DNA from: Amphimedon queenslandica
Taxonomy: Eukaryota > Porifera > Demospongiae > Haplosclerida > Niphatidae
Length of the DNA: 64,000 nucleotides
Reading direction: 5' to 3'
NCBI RefSeq assembly: GCF_000090795.2
Contig: NW_003546259.1
Span: 281,780-345,779, forward strand
The notes under the pieces are model-generated. The model made no database searches. It was not told where the DNA came from and saw only the letters and a list, made by a program, of their open reading frames with translations. This document shows positions 34,266-44,919 of this stretch, piece after piece. The position numbers were made by a program, and so were the translations under genes. Positions within the stretch are counted from its first letter, which is position 1; every line of letters starts with the position of its first letter.

Positions 34266-34389
34266 GCGCAGGGTAACAGTAGCAAAGGATTACTATTACT
34301 GTACTGTAACTTTGCAATGCGTTGCTACTGCTACCGTAGTACTGTTTGCTACTGTACTCTACTTAGCCTTCTTTTGTGATACACTGTAG

Positions 34390-35330
34390 CTACATGTACA
34401 TGTATGTTGTACAATGTAGATAGTTTGGAGTGGTTTAAATTTTTATCAAGGCTGTTTGATGTTTTACCATGCCCCCATCTCAAGTAAAAATGTTGGTTTA
34501 TGTCGGTAGTTTGTTGAAATTTTACTTGCCTAAATTATCTACTTGGCACCTATGTACATGTACAGAATGTGTAGTTCATCATTGTAATTTTACTACCTGT
34601 ACTTTTGTTTTTTCCTTATTTGCATGTACATTTATGTACACTTGTACATGTACATGTACCTACATACGTGCAAGTACCTGTACACAGTTTTTCATTTTCT
34701 GTTTCTACATGCATATTATAGTTGTAATCTAATTATTAATTAATCTTCATTTTTATTTGATACAACTGTGTAACATACTGCATTGTGTGTGTACATGTAG
34801 AAATATGATATGAAGCAGTTGCTAATTCTTCCTTGTGAGCTGGGAGTAACTGAATGGAACGATCATTCCTCTCATACAACATGGTGTTACTATTGGCATT
34901 CAATGGAACAGGTTATTAAACTAGCAGCTTAGTACGCTAGTAATAATAATAATAATAATTTTAATAATGAATAATAATAATAATAAGTAATGATTTATTT
35001 TATTTATTTTTTAGTACGCTTCCTAAAATGATTGTTGATGGTTAGTTATTAATAATAGTTAATTAATTAATTGATTAATATTAGCTATTACATCAACTTC
35101 AGGCTCTATGCTATTGGCTACATTGTCACTAAATGACCCTGTCCCCTCTTTCCCTTCCTCTTCCTTCCCTCTATCTCCTCTCTCTTACGCTACTCTATTG
35201 ATTCACAGATAGGACATCGTTGGGGATCAATATGGGATCAATATGAATTGAAGGGAATCAAAAGAAAACAAGTTTGAATTCAATCTCAAAAATTAAGAAG
35301 CTGTAGAAGTTGTGGTAATACATGTACAAG
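34390..35330. other. No gene seen; microsatellites and TACATG-rich sequence
   Basis: Contains clustered TACATGTACA motifs (about 34550-34660) and AAT runs (about 34940-34986). The open frame at 34469-34732 is Cys/Thr-rich through the TGTACA motifs and is not credible as a gene. Confidence 0.5.
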
Positions 35331-35333
35331 TAA

Positions 35334-35586
35334 GGCCCCGTTTACACTAATCCACTTCACTGAATCCAGATTGTTTTTGCTATTATCCGTTTCAGGTGTT
35401 TACACTAATCCAGCAGCTGCATTTTCATATAATTTATCATTCTCTTATAGAAGTATACACTTTGATATCTGGTTACATTTTGCTTCAGATAGGTGATGCG
35501 CTTTCATGTATTAGTGTAAACAGAAGCTGTATCAGAATGAAAAAGTCTCCGTTCACATGTGAAAATGGATTAGTGTAAACGGGGTT
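35334..35586. mobile_element. Harbinger-type MITE with TAA duplication
   Basis: The left end GGCCCCGTTTACACTAATCC is inverted at the right end (GGATTAGTGTAAACGGGGTT) over about 21 bp with two differences at the outermost bases. TAA lies at 35331-35333 and at 35587-35589, the 3-bp target duplication expected for PIF/Harbinger. A second internal GTTTACACTAATCCAG repeat sits at 35398. Not coding. Confidence 0.88.
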
Positions 35587-35979
35587 TAAGTATTAATGCA
35601 TGTTAAAGCCGCTTATTTTACTGGTGTTGATGTGATGTGTACTCATTTTTTTGCCTCGCCAGCAATTAGCGTGGGCAAGGACTATGTTCGTAGGTATGTT
35701 GTCTGCAGACATTGGGTCAAGCACTTGTGCTTGTACTTACGCACAAATAAGCAAAGCTTTCAACCTACTTGCCTTTATAATCTAATTTTAAAAGTGCTTT
35801 AAAGCACAGCAAATAGTGTATGTGAATAGTTTACATGTACATGTAGTGGTTACTAAGTCCAGTAAAACTGTAGTAGACGGTCGCAAAATCTATGCAACAG
35901 CTATCATAAGTGTCATAATTAGTGTTAAGTAAGTTTGAATATTAATATGGCTTCCTGTGAAAGTAAAAGAACATAGGCA

Positions 35980-36930
35980 TATTGAGAAGATTTACGATGG
36001 AGAATGATCTATCAACTGAAGTGTCTACAAAAAACCTACAAGCAAGTTGCTGAATCCCTCAATGTAGACTGCTCGACAGTTAGCAGAATAGTAGCTCTTT
36101 ATGATACAACTGGTGGTGTTACCAAGAAGTATTCACCAAACATGGGCACCAGGAAACTAACTGAAATGGATAGACTTCTTATAGTAGAACTTGTTACTGA
36201 GAAGCCTGGTATATTCTTGCATGTAATTCAAGATATATTAATAGATGAAACTGGAACTGAAGTCAACAGTAGTACTTCATGTAAGTTTCTTCATGAATCT
36301 AACTTCACACACAAAAAAATGATAATCAAAGCAAGGCAAAGATGCAATCTTTCGAGAGCCAAATATGCCCTTGATATGTCACTCTTCAAAGGCCATGCTA
36401 ATGTTTTTGTTTGTTGATGAAACTGGAGCTGATAGAAGAGATGAAATGAGAAAGTTTGCATATAGTATGAGAGGGCAACCAGCTGTTGTGAGTAAATTAT
36501 TAGTGAGAGGAAAACAAGTATCTGCAATAGTTGGAATGTCAGTTAGAGGAGTTCTTGATTTTCACATAACTTGCTCTATAGTAAATGCTGACCGTTTTCT
36601 GTCCTATGTTGAAAACGCACTTGTTCCCTACTTAAAACCATTTAATGGTATAAATGAACATAGCATAGTAATTCTAGATAATGCCACAATCCATCATGAC
36701 CAAAGAGTAATAGACACCATTCAGAGCACAGGGGCTTTCTTATATTTTTACCACCATATAGTCCTGACTTAATTCCAAATTGAGAATGTTTTTGCACAGG
36801 TGAAGTCAATATTAAAATCAAATGAAGACCATTAGAAATATCTAGACCTTAAAACTAATGTTACTGCTGCATTATGTTCCATTACGGTTGGTGATTGCAA
36901 ATCATGGATTTCAATATGTAGTTATTAATA
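35980..36930 (+). pseudogene. IS630/Tc1-mariner-type transposase (DDE_3)
   Basis: Before the Met at 36004 the frame already reads EDLRWRM after a TGA that replaces the Ser of the usual YSEDLRWR start. HTH part: TYKQVAESLNVDCSTVSRIV and LYDTTGGVTKKY. After a frameshift near 36400 the core reads FVDETGADRRDEMRKFAYS (first Asp), GVLDFHITCSIVNADRF, VILDNATIHHDQRV (second Asp). Near 36740 the frame shifts twice more; PPYSPDLIPN and ENVFAQVKSILKSNE give the third acidic block. It ends near 36930. Divergent IS630-like members of this type are frequent in marine invertebrates. It faces the gene at 37077-37893 tail to tail. Confidence 0.8.
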
Positions 36931-37076
36931 AACTATTATTATGATTGGTTAAATGAAAATTATAACCAAATGAATGCATTACACTTACAAAATGAACTCA
37001 TTTTTGAGGTTACTAAATTCAGTGATGATTAAATGAAAATTAAACAATACATTATGCACAAAAAGCATGCTTTAAT

Positions 37077-37893
37077 TCACTTTTTTAGTTCCTTTAGTGT
37101 CATAAGTACTTGCTGCTTCTCATCTAAAAACTCCTCTTCATTAAGTACATTATCCTCATAAAGTTCCTTTAATTTCCTAAGATTATAAAGGCAATTTCTT
37201 TTTATGGTACCACCTTTTAATGGTGAGATGTTCTTTCGAGAGGAACCTGGCGATAGTTAATTTGTTGGCTTAAGGGCTTCAGCAATTGCAGTTGCAGCAC
37301 CAGTAAGAACATTAACAACACTATTATTCTTCGATTTGATTGATGCTGGTGAGCCAGTAATTAATGGAATCGGTGGAGGTAATTAATAGCTCTCATGTCG
37401 GCCCGATTCAATAAGTTTTGCCCCATAGACGTAGCTTTGGTGACTCCATTTTAGGATGTTTTTCTTCAAGTTGCTGAAATATAGTGTCACATTCTTCAGG
37501 TACAATGACATCACACACTTCATTAGATGTTCCAGTCTTCCTTTTTTTGCTTTCGGTGCAATATCAGTTTCGTCATCAAAGTCTACGCAAGGGCCAAATG
37601 TATCACTCTTTCTCTCAGTCCACAAATTAATTTTTGATCCAGGCTCATACGTCAAATACATAGTAATCAAATCTCGTTTAGCAATTTTTTTTTGTACCAC
37701 TAGGCTCATAGTATTCCACTTGAAAATCAGCTTTGCTTGGCATGTCATCTGGAAAGGAGTCCATGAGTCTTAACTTTTGAGTGGCAGGTGAAACAAACTG
37801 CTCAGCAGTGTCATGCCAGATTCTGACCATAAAGTCACTCTTCTTTTTAGGATTGATCATCCTCACAAAGTACTGATAGCTATGACTTGACAT
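37077..37893 (-). pseudogene. Unknown sponge family protein with C-terminal helical motif
   Basis: From the Met at 37893: SSHSYQYFVRMINPKKKSDF, then PDDMPSKADFQVEYYEPSG. At a run of nine A (about 37685) the frame shifts by one, then IAKRDLITMYLTYEPGSKIN, LWTERKSDTFGPCVDFDDET and QSYVYGAKLIESGRHESY. After 37383 the frame goes on through PPPIPLITGSPASIKSK and TGAATAIAEALKPTN, a TAA, then LYNLRKLKELYEDNVLNEEE and FLDEKQQVLMTLKELKK to TGA 37077-37079. The end resembles short coiled-coil motifs that bind partners (L-x-L-x-x-x-G/N-x-L-x-x-x-E-F). The family is recurrent in sponge genomes as far as I recall; no function known. Being tail to tail with a transposase suggests an accessory TE gene. The A-run lesion could be a sequencing error. 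Confidence 0.5.
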
Positions 37894-38220
37894 GGTTCTT
37901 TGGGGGAAAGTAGCTGCTGCTACACCGGTATTTACTGACTCAGAACAAATATATGGCCATTGTTGGGAATGAAACTGATACCAAGGATAAGGATACTAGT
38001 GTGTCTGCTGACTCTGTTCTGTAGAATCATTGAACTTGCAAGTGGTTTCAGAAGGGCCAGCAGCCATTTTGACCTCATGTACAATCTAATGTGGGCCTGT
38101 TCAATGATTTTAATTATTGTTACATGCAAGCATTGTAAGTGTCACCTCCTTAAAAAGAGTGTAGTTTGATTGCAGATTTCAAATTATTGATCTAGAAGTT
38201 GCAAAGATTTTGCAACCATC

Positions 38221-38426
38221 TGTAGTGACTCTCACATTCATTATTATTTATTTATTTCATTTCTGTAACTACACATGCGCAAAACATTTTGACCTTTTTC
38301 TACAGACGTTATTCTTTTCATTCTTTCCTCTTCTCTCATTTTTCTCTCTCTCTCAATCTTGGTTAATCGTAAAGATAATAACTAATTGCCTAAAAACAAT
38401 AATTGGGCATAATATAACTGCCTACA
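38221..38426 (+). repeat. 5' LTR
   Basis: Starts TGTAGTGACTCTCACATTC and ends ATATAACTGCCTACA. It carries a CTCTCTCTC run and matches the 42489-42695 copy throughout, with scattered substitutions and small indels. Confidence 0.93.
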
Positions 38427-38468
38427 CGGACACTACTTTTAATAGTTATTTGTCTCTCTACACTACTA

Positions 38469-39245
38469 GTGGGAATGTCTCACTCCGCCGGTGGCAGTCC
38501 TACTTCCTGTCCACCTCCCCATTCGTCTTTCATCGACACACACATCGCCACATTCACTGTGAAGCTGCCGCCATTCTGGCCCAACGATTCTGAGATGTGG
38601 TTTACGCAAATAGACTCTCATTTTGCTACCAAACGCATCACCTCACAAAAGACACAGTTCAACAACGTGTTTGCTACTCTTGCTCCTGAATATGCCACAG
38701 AGGTAAGAGATATTATTATTAAGCCTCCTACTACCAATCCGTATGATACACCAGCACGCAACTCATCGAATGTACTTCTGCCTCACTGCAAAGGCGTTTA
38801 CAACAATTATTCAGTTCAAAAGAGCTCGGTGATCATTCCCCTTCAGAGCTCATTCATCACATGCAACAATTCCTGGGTGACAAGATTGCTTCAACCGACA
38901 AGTCTTTCTTAAAGGAACTCTTCCTTCAGCGCCTTCCCCATAATGTTTGAATGGTTCTTGCATCCATTACTACTAGTACTCTTGAAGAACTTGCTACACT
39001 CACTGATAGGATCATGGCATCATCGCCTGCACCTGTCACTAGTATCAAAACGCCCAAACTCTCTGATAATATCTCTCAACTACGTAGTGAGATGGCAACT
39101 CTTAAACAGATGGTACAGTCTCTCGCACCTGCTCCATCATCTCACACACCTGCTACATTCTCTCGTACCCCACCAAGGCGTCATTCTCCTAGCCCTGCCT
39201 CTTCTCAATGATGTTACTATTACTCTCATTTTGGCACTGAGGCAC
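38469..39245 (+). pseudogene. gypsy gag-like region
   Basis: The first frame holds PFWPNDSEMWFTQIDSHF, then QFNNVFATLAPEYATEVRD, the capsid-like start of this gag group. From about 38800 a shifted frame reads ELGDHSPSELIHHMQQFLGD and LKELFLQRLPHNV, an in-frame TGA at about 38948, then VLASITTSTLEELATLTDRI and a Pro/Ser-rich tail. Near 39215 a Cys-His segment ending ARKCQKP resembles the single zinc-knuckle-like motif of the group. Broken by one frameshift and stops. Confidence 0.75.
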
Positions 39246-39620
39246 GTAAATGTCAGAAGCCCTTCTCATTGGATCAGGAAAACACTCAGGCTGGTCGCTG
39301 ATGGCAATCAGTGTTGCCGGTCAAACCCACACCAGTCGCCCTTTTTTTGTATTTGAAAGGTCATCACACTTGAGATTTTTAATTGATACTGGCACCGATG
39401 TTAGTGTCTTACCTCCTTCTAAAGCTGACAAGACCCAACATCAAATTGGTTTCAATCTTAAGGCTACTAATTGTACATATATTCCCACTTACGGTCAACG
39501 TTCCTTAACCCTTAACCTCGGACTTCGACGTCCTTATCAATGGGTTTTTACAGTAGCTGGAGTGAACATCCTATTATTGGAGCTGACTTCTTTGGACATC
39601 ACAATCTCCTGGTAGATGTC
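39246..39620 (+). pseudogene. gypsy aspartic protease
   Basis: FLIDTGTDVSVLPPS at about 39378-39420 is a retropepsin-type active site (DTG), followed by [16 protein letters not shown], the flap/beta part. Frame changes near 39560 lead into the reverse transcriptase frame, where [12 protein letters not shown] continues. Confidence 0.85.
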
Positions 39621-40520
39621 AAAAATAAGTCTCTCATTGATTCACAAACTCAATTAAAAACAGAACACATACGCACACACAAGAATACACACGGTCTCAC
39701 TACACTTAATCCTCTTCTCTTTTATTCTAATCTGTTTTCCTCTCTCCTTTTAGATTTCCCCGAAATTACTCGTCTGTTCATAACCACACCTCTCAAACAT
39801 GACGTGGTCCACCACATTGAAACAGTTGGTTCACCCGTAGTGTCTCGTACTCGTCAGCAGCCACCCAAGCAGCTCTCAATCGCCCAATCAGAAATCGACC
39901 ACATGCTCGAACTCAGGATCATTCAACCATCATCGAGTGGGTGGTCCTCAGCACTTCATATGGTCCCTAAAAAAACTGGTGACTGGAGACCATGTGGAGA
40001 TTATAGAGCATTAAATAGAGTCACAATACCAGATCGCCATCCAATCCCACATATTCAGGACTTTTCATCTACTTTACATGGTACTACTATTTTCTTAAAA
40101 CTCGATTTAATCAGAGCTGATCATCAAATACCAGTGGCTACTGCAAACATTCACAAGACTGCTATCACTACACCTTTTGGTTTGTTTGAATTTACTCATA
40201 TGCCATTTGGTTTACGTAATGCTGCTCAAGCATTCCAGAGATTCATAGACAGAGTACTTAATGGCCTCACATTCACATACGCTTATATAGATGACGTACT
40301 CGTAGCTAGCACTAATGAAGAGGAGCATACGAATCATCTTACTCTTGTTTTTGAACATTTCAGATATTATGGTGTAGTTATTAACCCTAACAAATTCAAA
40401 CTTGGTAAACCGTCGCTCAAATTTTTGGGACACATTGTAGACAAAGATGGTATTCGACTGGTTGACTTTAAGGTTGCTGCAGTCACGGATTTTCCCCGCC
40501 ATAAAACACGTCAATTATGA
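39540..40520 (+). pseudogene. gypsy reverse transcriptase
   Basis: A long intact frame of about 326 codons. Recognisable blocks: [70 protein letters not shown], and the catalytic YIDDVLVAS (YxDD) near 40285, then [19 protein letters not shown] is LKLDLx in active elements, so the catalytic Asp residues are present. It ends at a TGA at 40518-40520; RNase H follows in another frame. This is the best preserved part of the element. Confidence 0.92.
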
Positions 40521-40532
40521 CATTCTTTTGGG

Positions 40533-41200
40533 ATGATCAATTTCTACCATCTTTTCCTTCCTAACATAGCTAAAATACTAAATCCACTACACCAACTCCT
40601 CATTCTAAAATTGAACTCGTGTGGTTCGAGGGTACTAACTCAGCATTCATTGAAGCCAAAGAGATGCTCTCTAAAGCTACTACACTCGCATCATGTCCCT
40701 GATGCTATTACAGCTATCATGACAGATGCTTCAGATATAGCAACTGGAGCAGTTCTTCAACAATTTGTTAGTGACCATTGGCAACCAATAGCATATTATT
40801 CACATAAACTATCCACTTCAGAGCAAAATACAGCACATTTGATCGCGAATTGCTTGCAATTTATCGGGCTATTAAATACTTCTGTCACTTTGTCGAAGGG
40901 TGCACATTTTCTGTATTCGCCGATCAGAAACCACTGACTTATTCTCTACACACTAACTCTAATAATTATTCTCCACGTCAACTCAGACACTTGGATTTCA
41001 TATTACAATTTACTAGTGACATCCAGCATATTCCTGGTACTAAAAATCCAGTTGCGGATGCCCTTTCAAGAGTTGAAATAAATTCTATGGACGCGTACCT
41101 CGTAATAAATTTAATGGATCTAGCAAACGCTCAGGACAACTGTCTTATTTTGAACTCTGAAGATCCTGAACACTCTTTACAATTAACTACTTGTACCTAA
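40533..41200 (+). pseudogene. gypsy connection and RNase H region
   Basis: INFYHLFLPNIAKILNPLHQ belongs to the thumb/connection. RNase H begins with IMTDASDIATGAVLQQ (first Asp) and IAYYSHKLSTSEQ. A one-base shift near 40845 leads to LAIYRAIKYFCHFVEGC, FADQKPLTYSL (Asp) and the end block HIPGTKNPVADALSR (Asp). The expected FDREL before LAIYRA is present across the shift. Confidence 0.88.
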
Positions 41201-41204
41201 CCAG

Positions 41205-42110
41205 ACTCAGACAGTAGTCATTTGTGACTCGTCTACTGCTAAACTTCCCCCAGTTGTTCCTCCCACTCATTGTAATTCTATTTTCCAGTCATTCCATTCT
41301 CTCCCTCACTCAGGAATTAAAGCTACTCAAGGGCTAATCTCTTCTCATTTTGTTTGGCCACACATGAAGCGTGACATTATGTAATGGGCTCGTTCATGTA
41401 TAAAATGTCAACGTTCTAAAATTACAAGACATACTGTCGCTCCTCTTTTCTCATTTCTTCTTCCCGACACTCAATTAGACAACATTCACGTCGACATCGT
41501 TAGTCCACTTCCTCCTTCTAATGGCTATACTTACTTAGTAACTTGTATCAGTAGGTTCACTCATGGGCCAGAAGCAATTCCCACCTCTGATATTACCGCT
41601 CCTACAGTAGCTAAAGCAATTGTTTCGGGATGGATATCTCGATTTGGTTCTCCATCTACTATTACTACTGACAGGGGTAAGCAATTTGAATCTAATCTAT
41701 GGCAACAATTAATGTCTCTACTTGGTAGTACACGTACACGCACCACTTCTTATCACCCACAAGCTAATGGTATGGTTGAACAATTTCATCATCAATTAAA
41801 GACGGCACTAAAAGCAAAAATGTGTAGTTACTCATGGACTGACAAAGACGGCACTAAAAGCAAAAATGTGTACTCCCTCATGGACTGACTACCTACCATT
41901 AATTTTACTAGGTATATATACTTCTTTAAAGACTGATTTAAACTGTACCTGAGCAGAATTAGTGTATGGGACATCACTTCGCCTACCCAGGCAATTTTTC
42001 TTTCTACCCATTACTACTGTATCTCCTGTTGAGAATTACATAGCTCATCTCAACAGTATATGAACACACTTCATCCTTCTCCTCTTCGCATTACTCCTCG
42101 TCATCACTTC
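41205..42110 (+). pseudogene. gypsy integrase
   Basis: A H2C2 zinc-binding part: HSLPHSGIKATQGL with HFVWPHM, a stop at about 41380, and CIKCQRSKITRH. The rve core follows: IHVDIVSPLPPSNGYTYL (first Asp), TDRGKQFESNLW (second Asp) and SYHPQANGMVEQFHHQLK (catalytic Glu). An exact-looking 46-bp direct duplication at 41801-41892 breaks the frame after this. No retained function is likely. Confidence 0.85.
41801..41892. repeat. 46-bp tandem duplication inside integrase
   Basis: GACGGCACTAAAAGCAAAAA starts at 41801 and again at 41847; both copies go on to CTCATGGACTGAC. The period of 46 bp is not a multiple of three, so it disrupts the reading frame. Confidence 0.92.
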
Positions 42111-42144
42111 AGTCATAATCAATTACATAAGTCCTCCCACGTTT

Positions 42145-42480
42145 TTGTTCGTCGAGATGCAGTTAAGAAACCTTGAGCAACCGTATGATGGACCCTTTAA
42201 AGTACTCTCTCGTGATGACAAGTATTTTGTTTTAGACATCAATGGCAAAGAGGATACAGTTAGTGTGGATCGTTTAAAGCGAACTCACTTGGATGACATC
42301 CTATTTAACACTCCTAATGACACTAGTCATCACGATCACGCCCAAAACGACACTAGTCAGCTAGACCACACCTCACCAGATGATACTTCCGCCCCTATCA
42401 CTAAACGTACTAGATCAGGCCGTACGGTTCATTTCCCTATTCACTTAGACTTATTTCAGTCATTTTTTGCTCACTGGCAG
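42145..42480 (+). pseudogene. Integrase C-terminal segment of gypsy element
   Basis: An open frame with LEQPYDGPFKVLSRDDKYFV and DTVSVDRLKRTHLDD, the GPY/F-type C-terminal module of Ty3/gypsy integrases, then a low-complexity tail with repeats of DTSxxDHxxND and ending TRSGRTVHFP. No chromodomain follows. Confidence 0.85.
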
Positions 42481-42488
42481 GGGAGTAC

Positions 42489-42695
42489 TGTAGTTACTCT
42501 AACATTCATTATTATTCATTTATTTTATTTCTGTATCTATGCATGCGCATAACTTTTTGACCTTTTTCTACACACACGTTATTCTTTTCATTTTTCCTCA
42601 TCTCTTATTTTTCTCTCTCTCTAAATCTTGGTTAATCGTAAAGATAATTACTAATTGGCTAAGAATAACAGTAGGGCATAATATAACTGCCTACA
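42489..42695 (+). repeat. 3' LTR
   Basis: Starts TGTAGTTACTCTAACATTC and ends ATATAACTGCCTACA. It is preceded by the polypurine-like GGCAGGGGAG and followed by CATC. Confidence 0.93.
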
Positions 42696-42781
42696 CATCT
42701 GTAACAGTGGTACATAATAATCATAATCTTACAATACATAATGGTAATGATAATAATAGTAAAATAATACATACTTATAAT

Positions 42782-43244
42782 TAGTGCTGGGCGATAGTAT
42801 CGATAGTAATAACTATCACTATCGCAATATTAAATTGCCTTACTACCGAATACCACGTGTTATCTAATGCGCATGCACAGTTGTACAAACATGTGGTCAG
42901 ACAGTTTGTTTAACACTAAGATAGCTTCTTCTACTCTAAAAAAGTTTTAAAAGACAGCTTTTGCCACTTACTGGATCAACTAAACAGTGTGGGGCTATTT
43001 TAGGTTATTGTTATGGTACTTCTGCAGCCATATACAGTTCAGTTGTTGCTTTGTTCTGTCTTTTGACCTTTTACCTTTATCATCTAAACAATTAAGTGAA
43101 TCTATACAACTTATTCTATTTTTATTATAATCACTATTATTTTGAGGTGAAGTACTTGAGTGAATATCGTGATGGTATTCACAATCATGATAGTTTTGTA
43201 ACTATCAATCGTGATAGTGATAGTAGTACTATCGCCCAGCACTA
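42782..43244. mobile_element. hAT-type MITE, TIR TAGTGCTGGGCGATAGTA
   Basis: 18-bp perfect TIRs. The 8 bp outside are CTTATAAT (42774-42781) and CTAATAAT (43245-43252), one difference. Internal ACTATC/GATAGT motifs extend the pairing. 463 bp, non-coding. It inserted about 80 bp right of the gypsy element. Confidence 0.88.
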
Positions 43245-43870
43245 CTAATAATCATACTTATTACATTTGTTTTGTTTATTTTAGGTTTCCATAGTCACAT
43301 AACACTTGATTACAGACTCAGTGTTATCTTGTCGTGTTTCATTGCATATAATTAATTATATAGTACACTGCCATTGATGCAGGTATGTGGGTACTTAATA
43401 AAATATTTTTTCATGCAAAGATTTATTATGCTACTATTGTTCAGAAAATTCGATTGTTGGCTATGATGACGTCAATGTCTACAGCTTAATGTGTTGCTCA
43501 TTTTTGATCATGGTTCATGTAAAGAAATGTAATGTGAGTTAATTAAAATTTCTAGAACAATATATAAATAGTATTTTTTAAATTAGAAGCAATCATTTTT
43601 AAATAGAATATTAGAGATTGGTGTAGAGCTGTTGATTATATTCTTCATACATGTTTTTTTGATTAACCTTTTTTATATAGTGTTGTTAATATGTATAATG
43701 TGGCTGATTCTATTCAAATGAAATCATCCTTGTCCTATGCTAGTTTCGCAGTAGATATAAATTAAAAAATTTGGCAAAACTAGTTTTGTTTAGTTCACTT
43801 ATTTCGTCTTCATCATCATCTCCTGTGAATCTAGTTGTCACAATATAAAGTAATACAATGTAAGTTATAC

Positions 43871-44562
43871 CGGGGATATAATAGACTAACGTATACGGGA
43901 TTGGCAACGGGATCACGTGAGCCCATCATTTGAGCATAAAAACTTTTCACACCCTCTTATCATTTTAAGATGACCGACTCTTCTGGCAAATTACTATTGT
44001 TGCTATTTCTCTGTCAACAAGGCTTGTGTCGCCTCCAAATGTTATTCTACCATTACTAAGTCTTTAGGAAGCTGCTACTTTCATTTTGGGTGATACTTAA
44101 CGATGCTGTCACAATAAATTGCTAAATGGCAGCCAATTTTCATTTGTGTATCTCTGCTGGCAAGGTACCTTAGAGTATACAGATTAAATCATATTGTAAT
44201 TTACCATCTTTTATGTTTATATGAGAATAGGACCAAAAGAACTTATTTACACCTTTCCACTTCATGTATTGCCAGAAAAGTAATTTTTCAAAGGCCCATT
44301 TTGTGTACCTGTGGTGGATTCATATATGACTCTTTTCTCGTATTACTTTGTATTATAATAGTTCCGTAATCATTGTATGAGAATTTGCCGGTTATTTTGT
44401 TAGTGTAGTCTCTGTTTATATTTTTCACAATTTTTACACATCAGTGTAGTAAGGCTATTGTACAAAGCAGAATGGGTTATTAAACCAAAACTATAAATAA
44501 TTAATATAATATTTACAACAGGCACGAATCAATCCTGTCTACGTTAGTCTATTATATCCCTG
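43871..44562. mobile_element. Non-autonomous element, 692 bp, TIR with GATATAATAGACTAACGTA
   Basis: The left end CGGGGATATAATAGACTAAC and the right end (inverse CAGGGATATAATAGACTAAC) match over about 30 bp. GTTATAC is at 43864-43870 and 44563-44569, an apparent 7-bp direct repeat. No coding sequence. Part of the interior (TGTGTATCTCTG and TTTTGTGTACCT motifs) recurs in diverged form at 53870-54050. A lone TIR copy lies at 59066-59103. Confidence 0.85.
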
Positions 44563-44743
44563 GTTATACTGACTCATTAGTCACATTTATTGTTAATAAC
44601 AATAGTAATAAAATTATGTTATTTCTTATGATAACTTGCAATTTTTTTCATTTCAGGGAATACAATGCAGTACTTACAATGTATGTTGGATCTACCTGAA
44701 TTCAATGGAATAAAGGTGTTGATTGTGCCATAGCTACCTTGTA

Positions 44744-44914
44744 GCTAGAAATTTCTGTCGTCCAAAATGTCTGGGAATTTCCATAAGGCTTTGCTGATAT
44801 TATTTTAGCAAAATCACCATGCCTTTAATGTGTACCAATTCTAAGGGATTAAATTTCCACAATTTTCAAAATCTGCAAAAGTAGCAGAAATTTTTGGCCA
44901 CAGAAATTTCTAGC
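44744..44914. mobile_element. Small MITE of 171 bp, TIR GCTAGAAATTTCTG
   Basis: The 14-bp terminal inverse GCTAGAAATTTCTG is perfect, with looser pairing inward (CCAAAA / TTTTTGG). Target duplication is not obvious. Not coding. Confidence 0.75.
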
Positions 44915-44919
44915 ATTTG

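Larger units (their letters stand above)
30148..34386. mobile_element. Candidate TIR-bounded element carrying a BEN-like gene, with nested insertions
   Basis: The left end (AGTATACCACAAAAAAAGGC, continuing TAAGTAGGTACTG) is an imperfect inverse of the right end (about 34352-34386, with CTACTTAGCCTTCTTTTGTG). About 33 bp match with a handful of differences. Sub-terminal parts on both sides share GTACAGTAG- and GTAGTAACC-type motifs. The interior holds a BEN-like gene and, in its right half, a Tc1 element with a MITE inside it. No transposase belonging to the outer element was recognised, so it may be non-autonomous or the TIR match may bound a composite. Confidence 0.5.
38221..42695 (+). mobile_element. 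Ty3/gypsy LTR retrotransposon, 4-bp duplication CATC
   Basis: Two LTRs, TG...CA, at 38221-38426 and 42489-42695, flanked by CATC at 38217-38220 and 42696-42699. Order inside is gag, protease, reverse transcriptase, RNase H, integrase, with a purine-rich GGCAGGGGAG before the right LTR. The LTRs differ at a visible number of sites and coding frames are broken, so it is an old insertion. Confidence 0.93.

Noticed and set aside
34079-34285. Leu/Ala-rich minus-strand frame resembling a signal peptide or membrane protein
   Set aside because: It is the antisense of a purine-rich tandem repeat.
34469-34732. Cys-rich small protein (possible toxin-like or defensin-like peptide)
   Set aside because: Cys and Thr codons come from repeated TGTACATGTAC motifs; spacing is not that of a known Cys scaffold.
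38221-42695. An endogenous retrovirus with an envelope gene
   Set aside because: After the integrase C-terminus only a short low-complexity tail precedes the right LTR; there is no room for or trace of an envelope gene, so it is a plain Ty3/gypsy retrotransposon.
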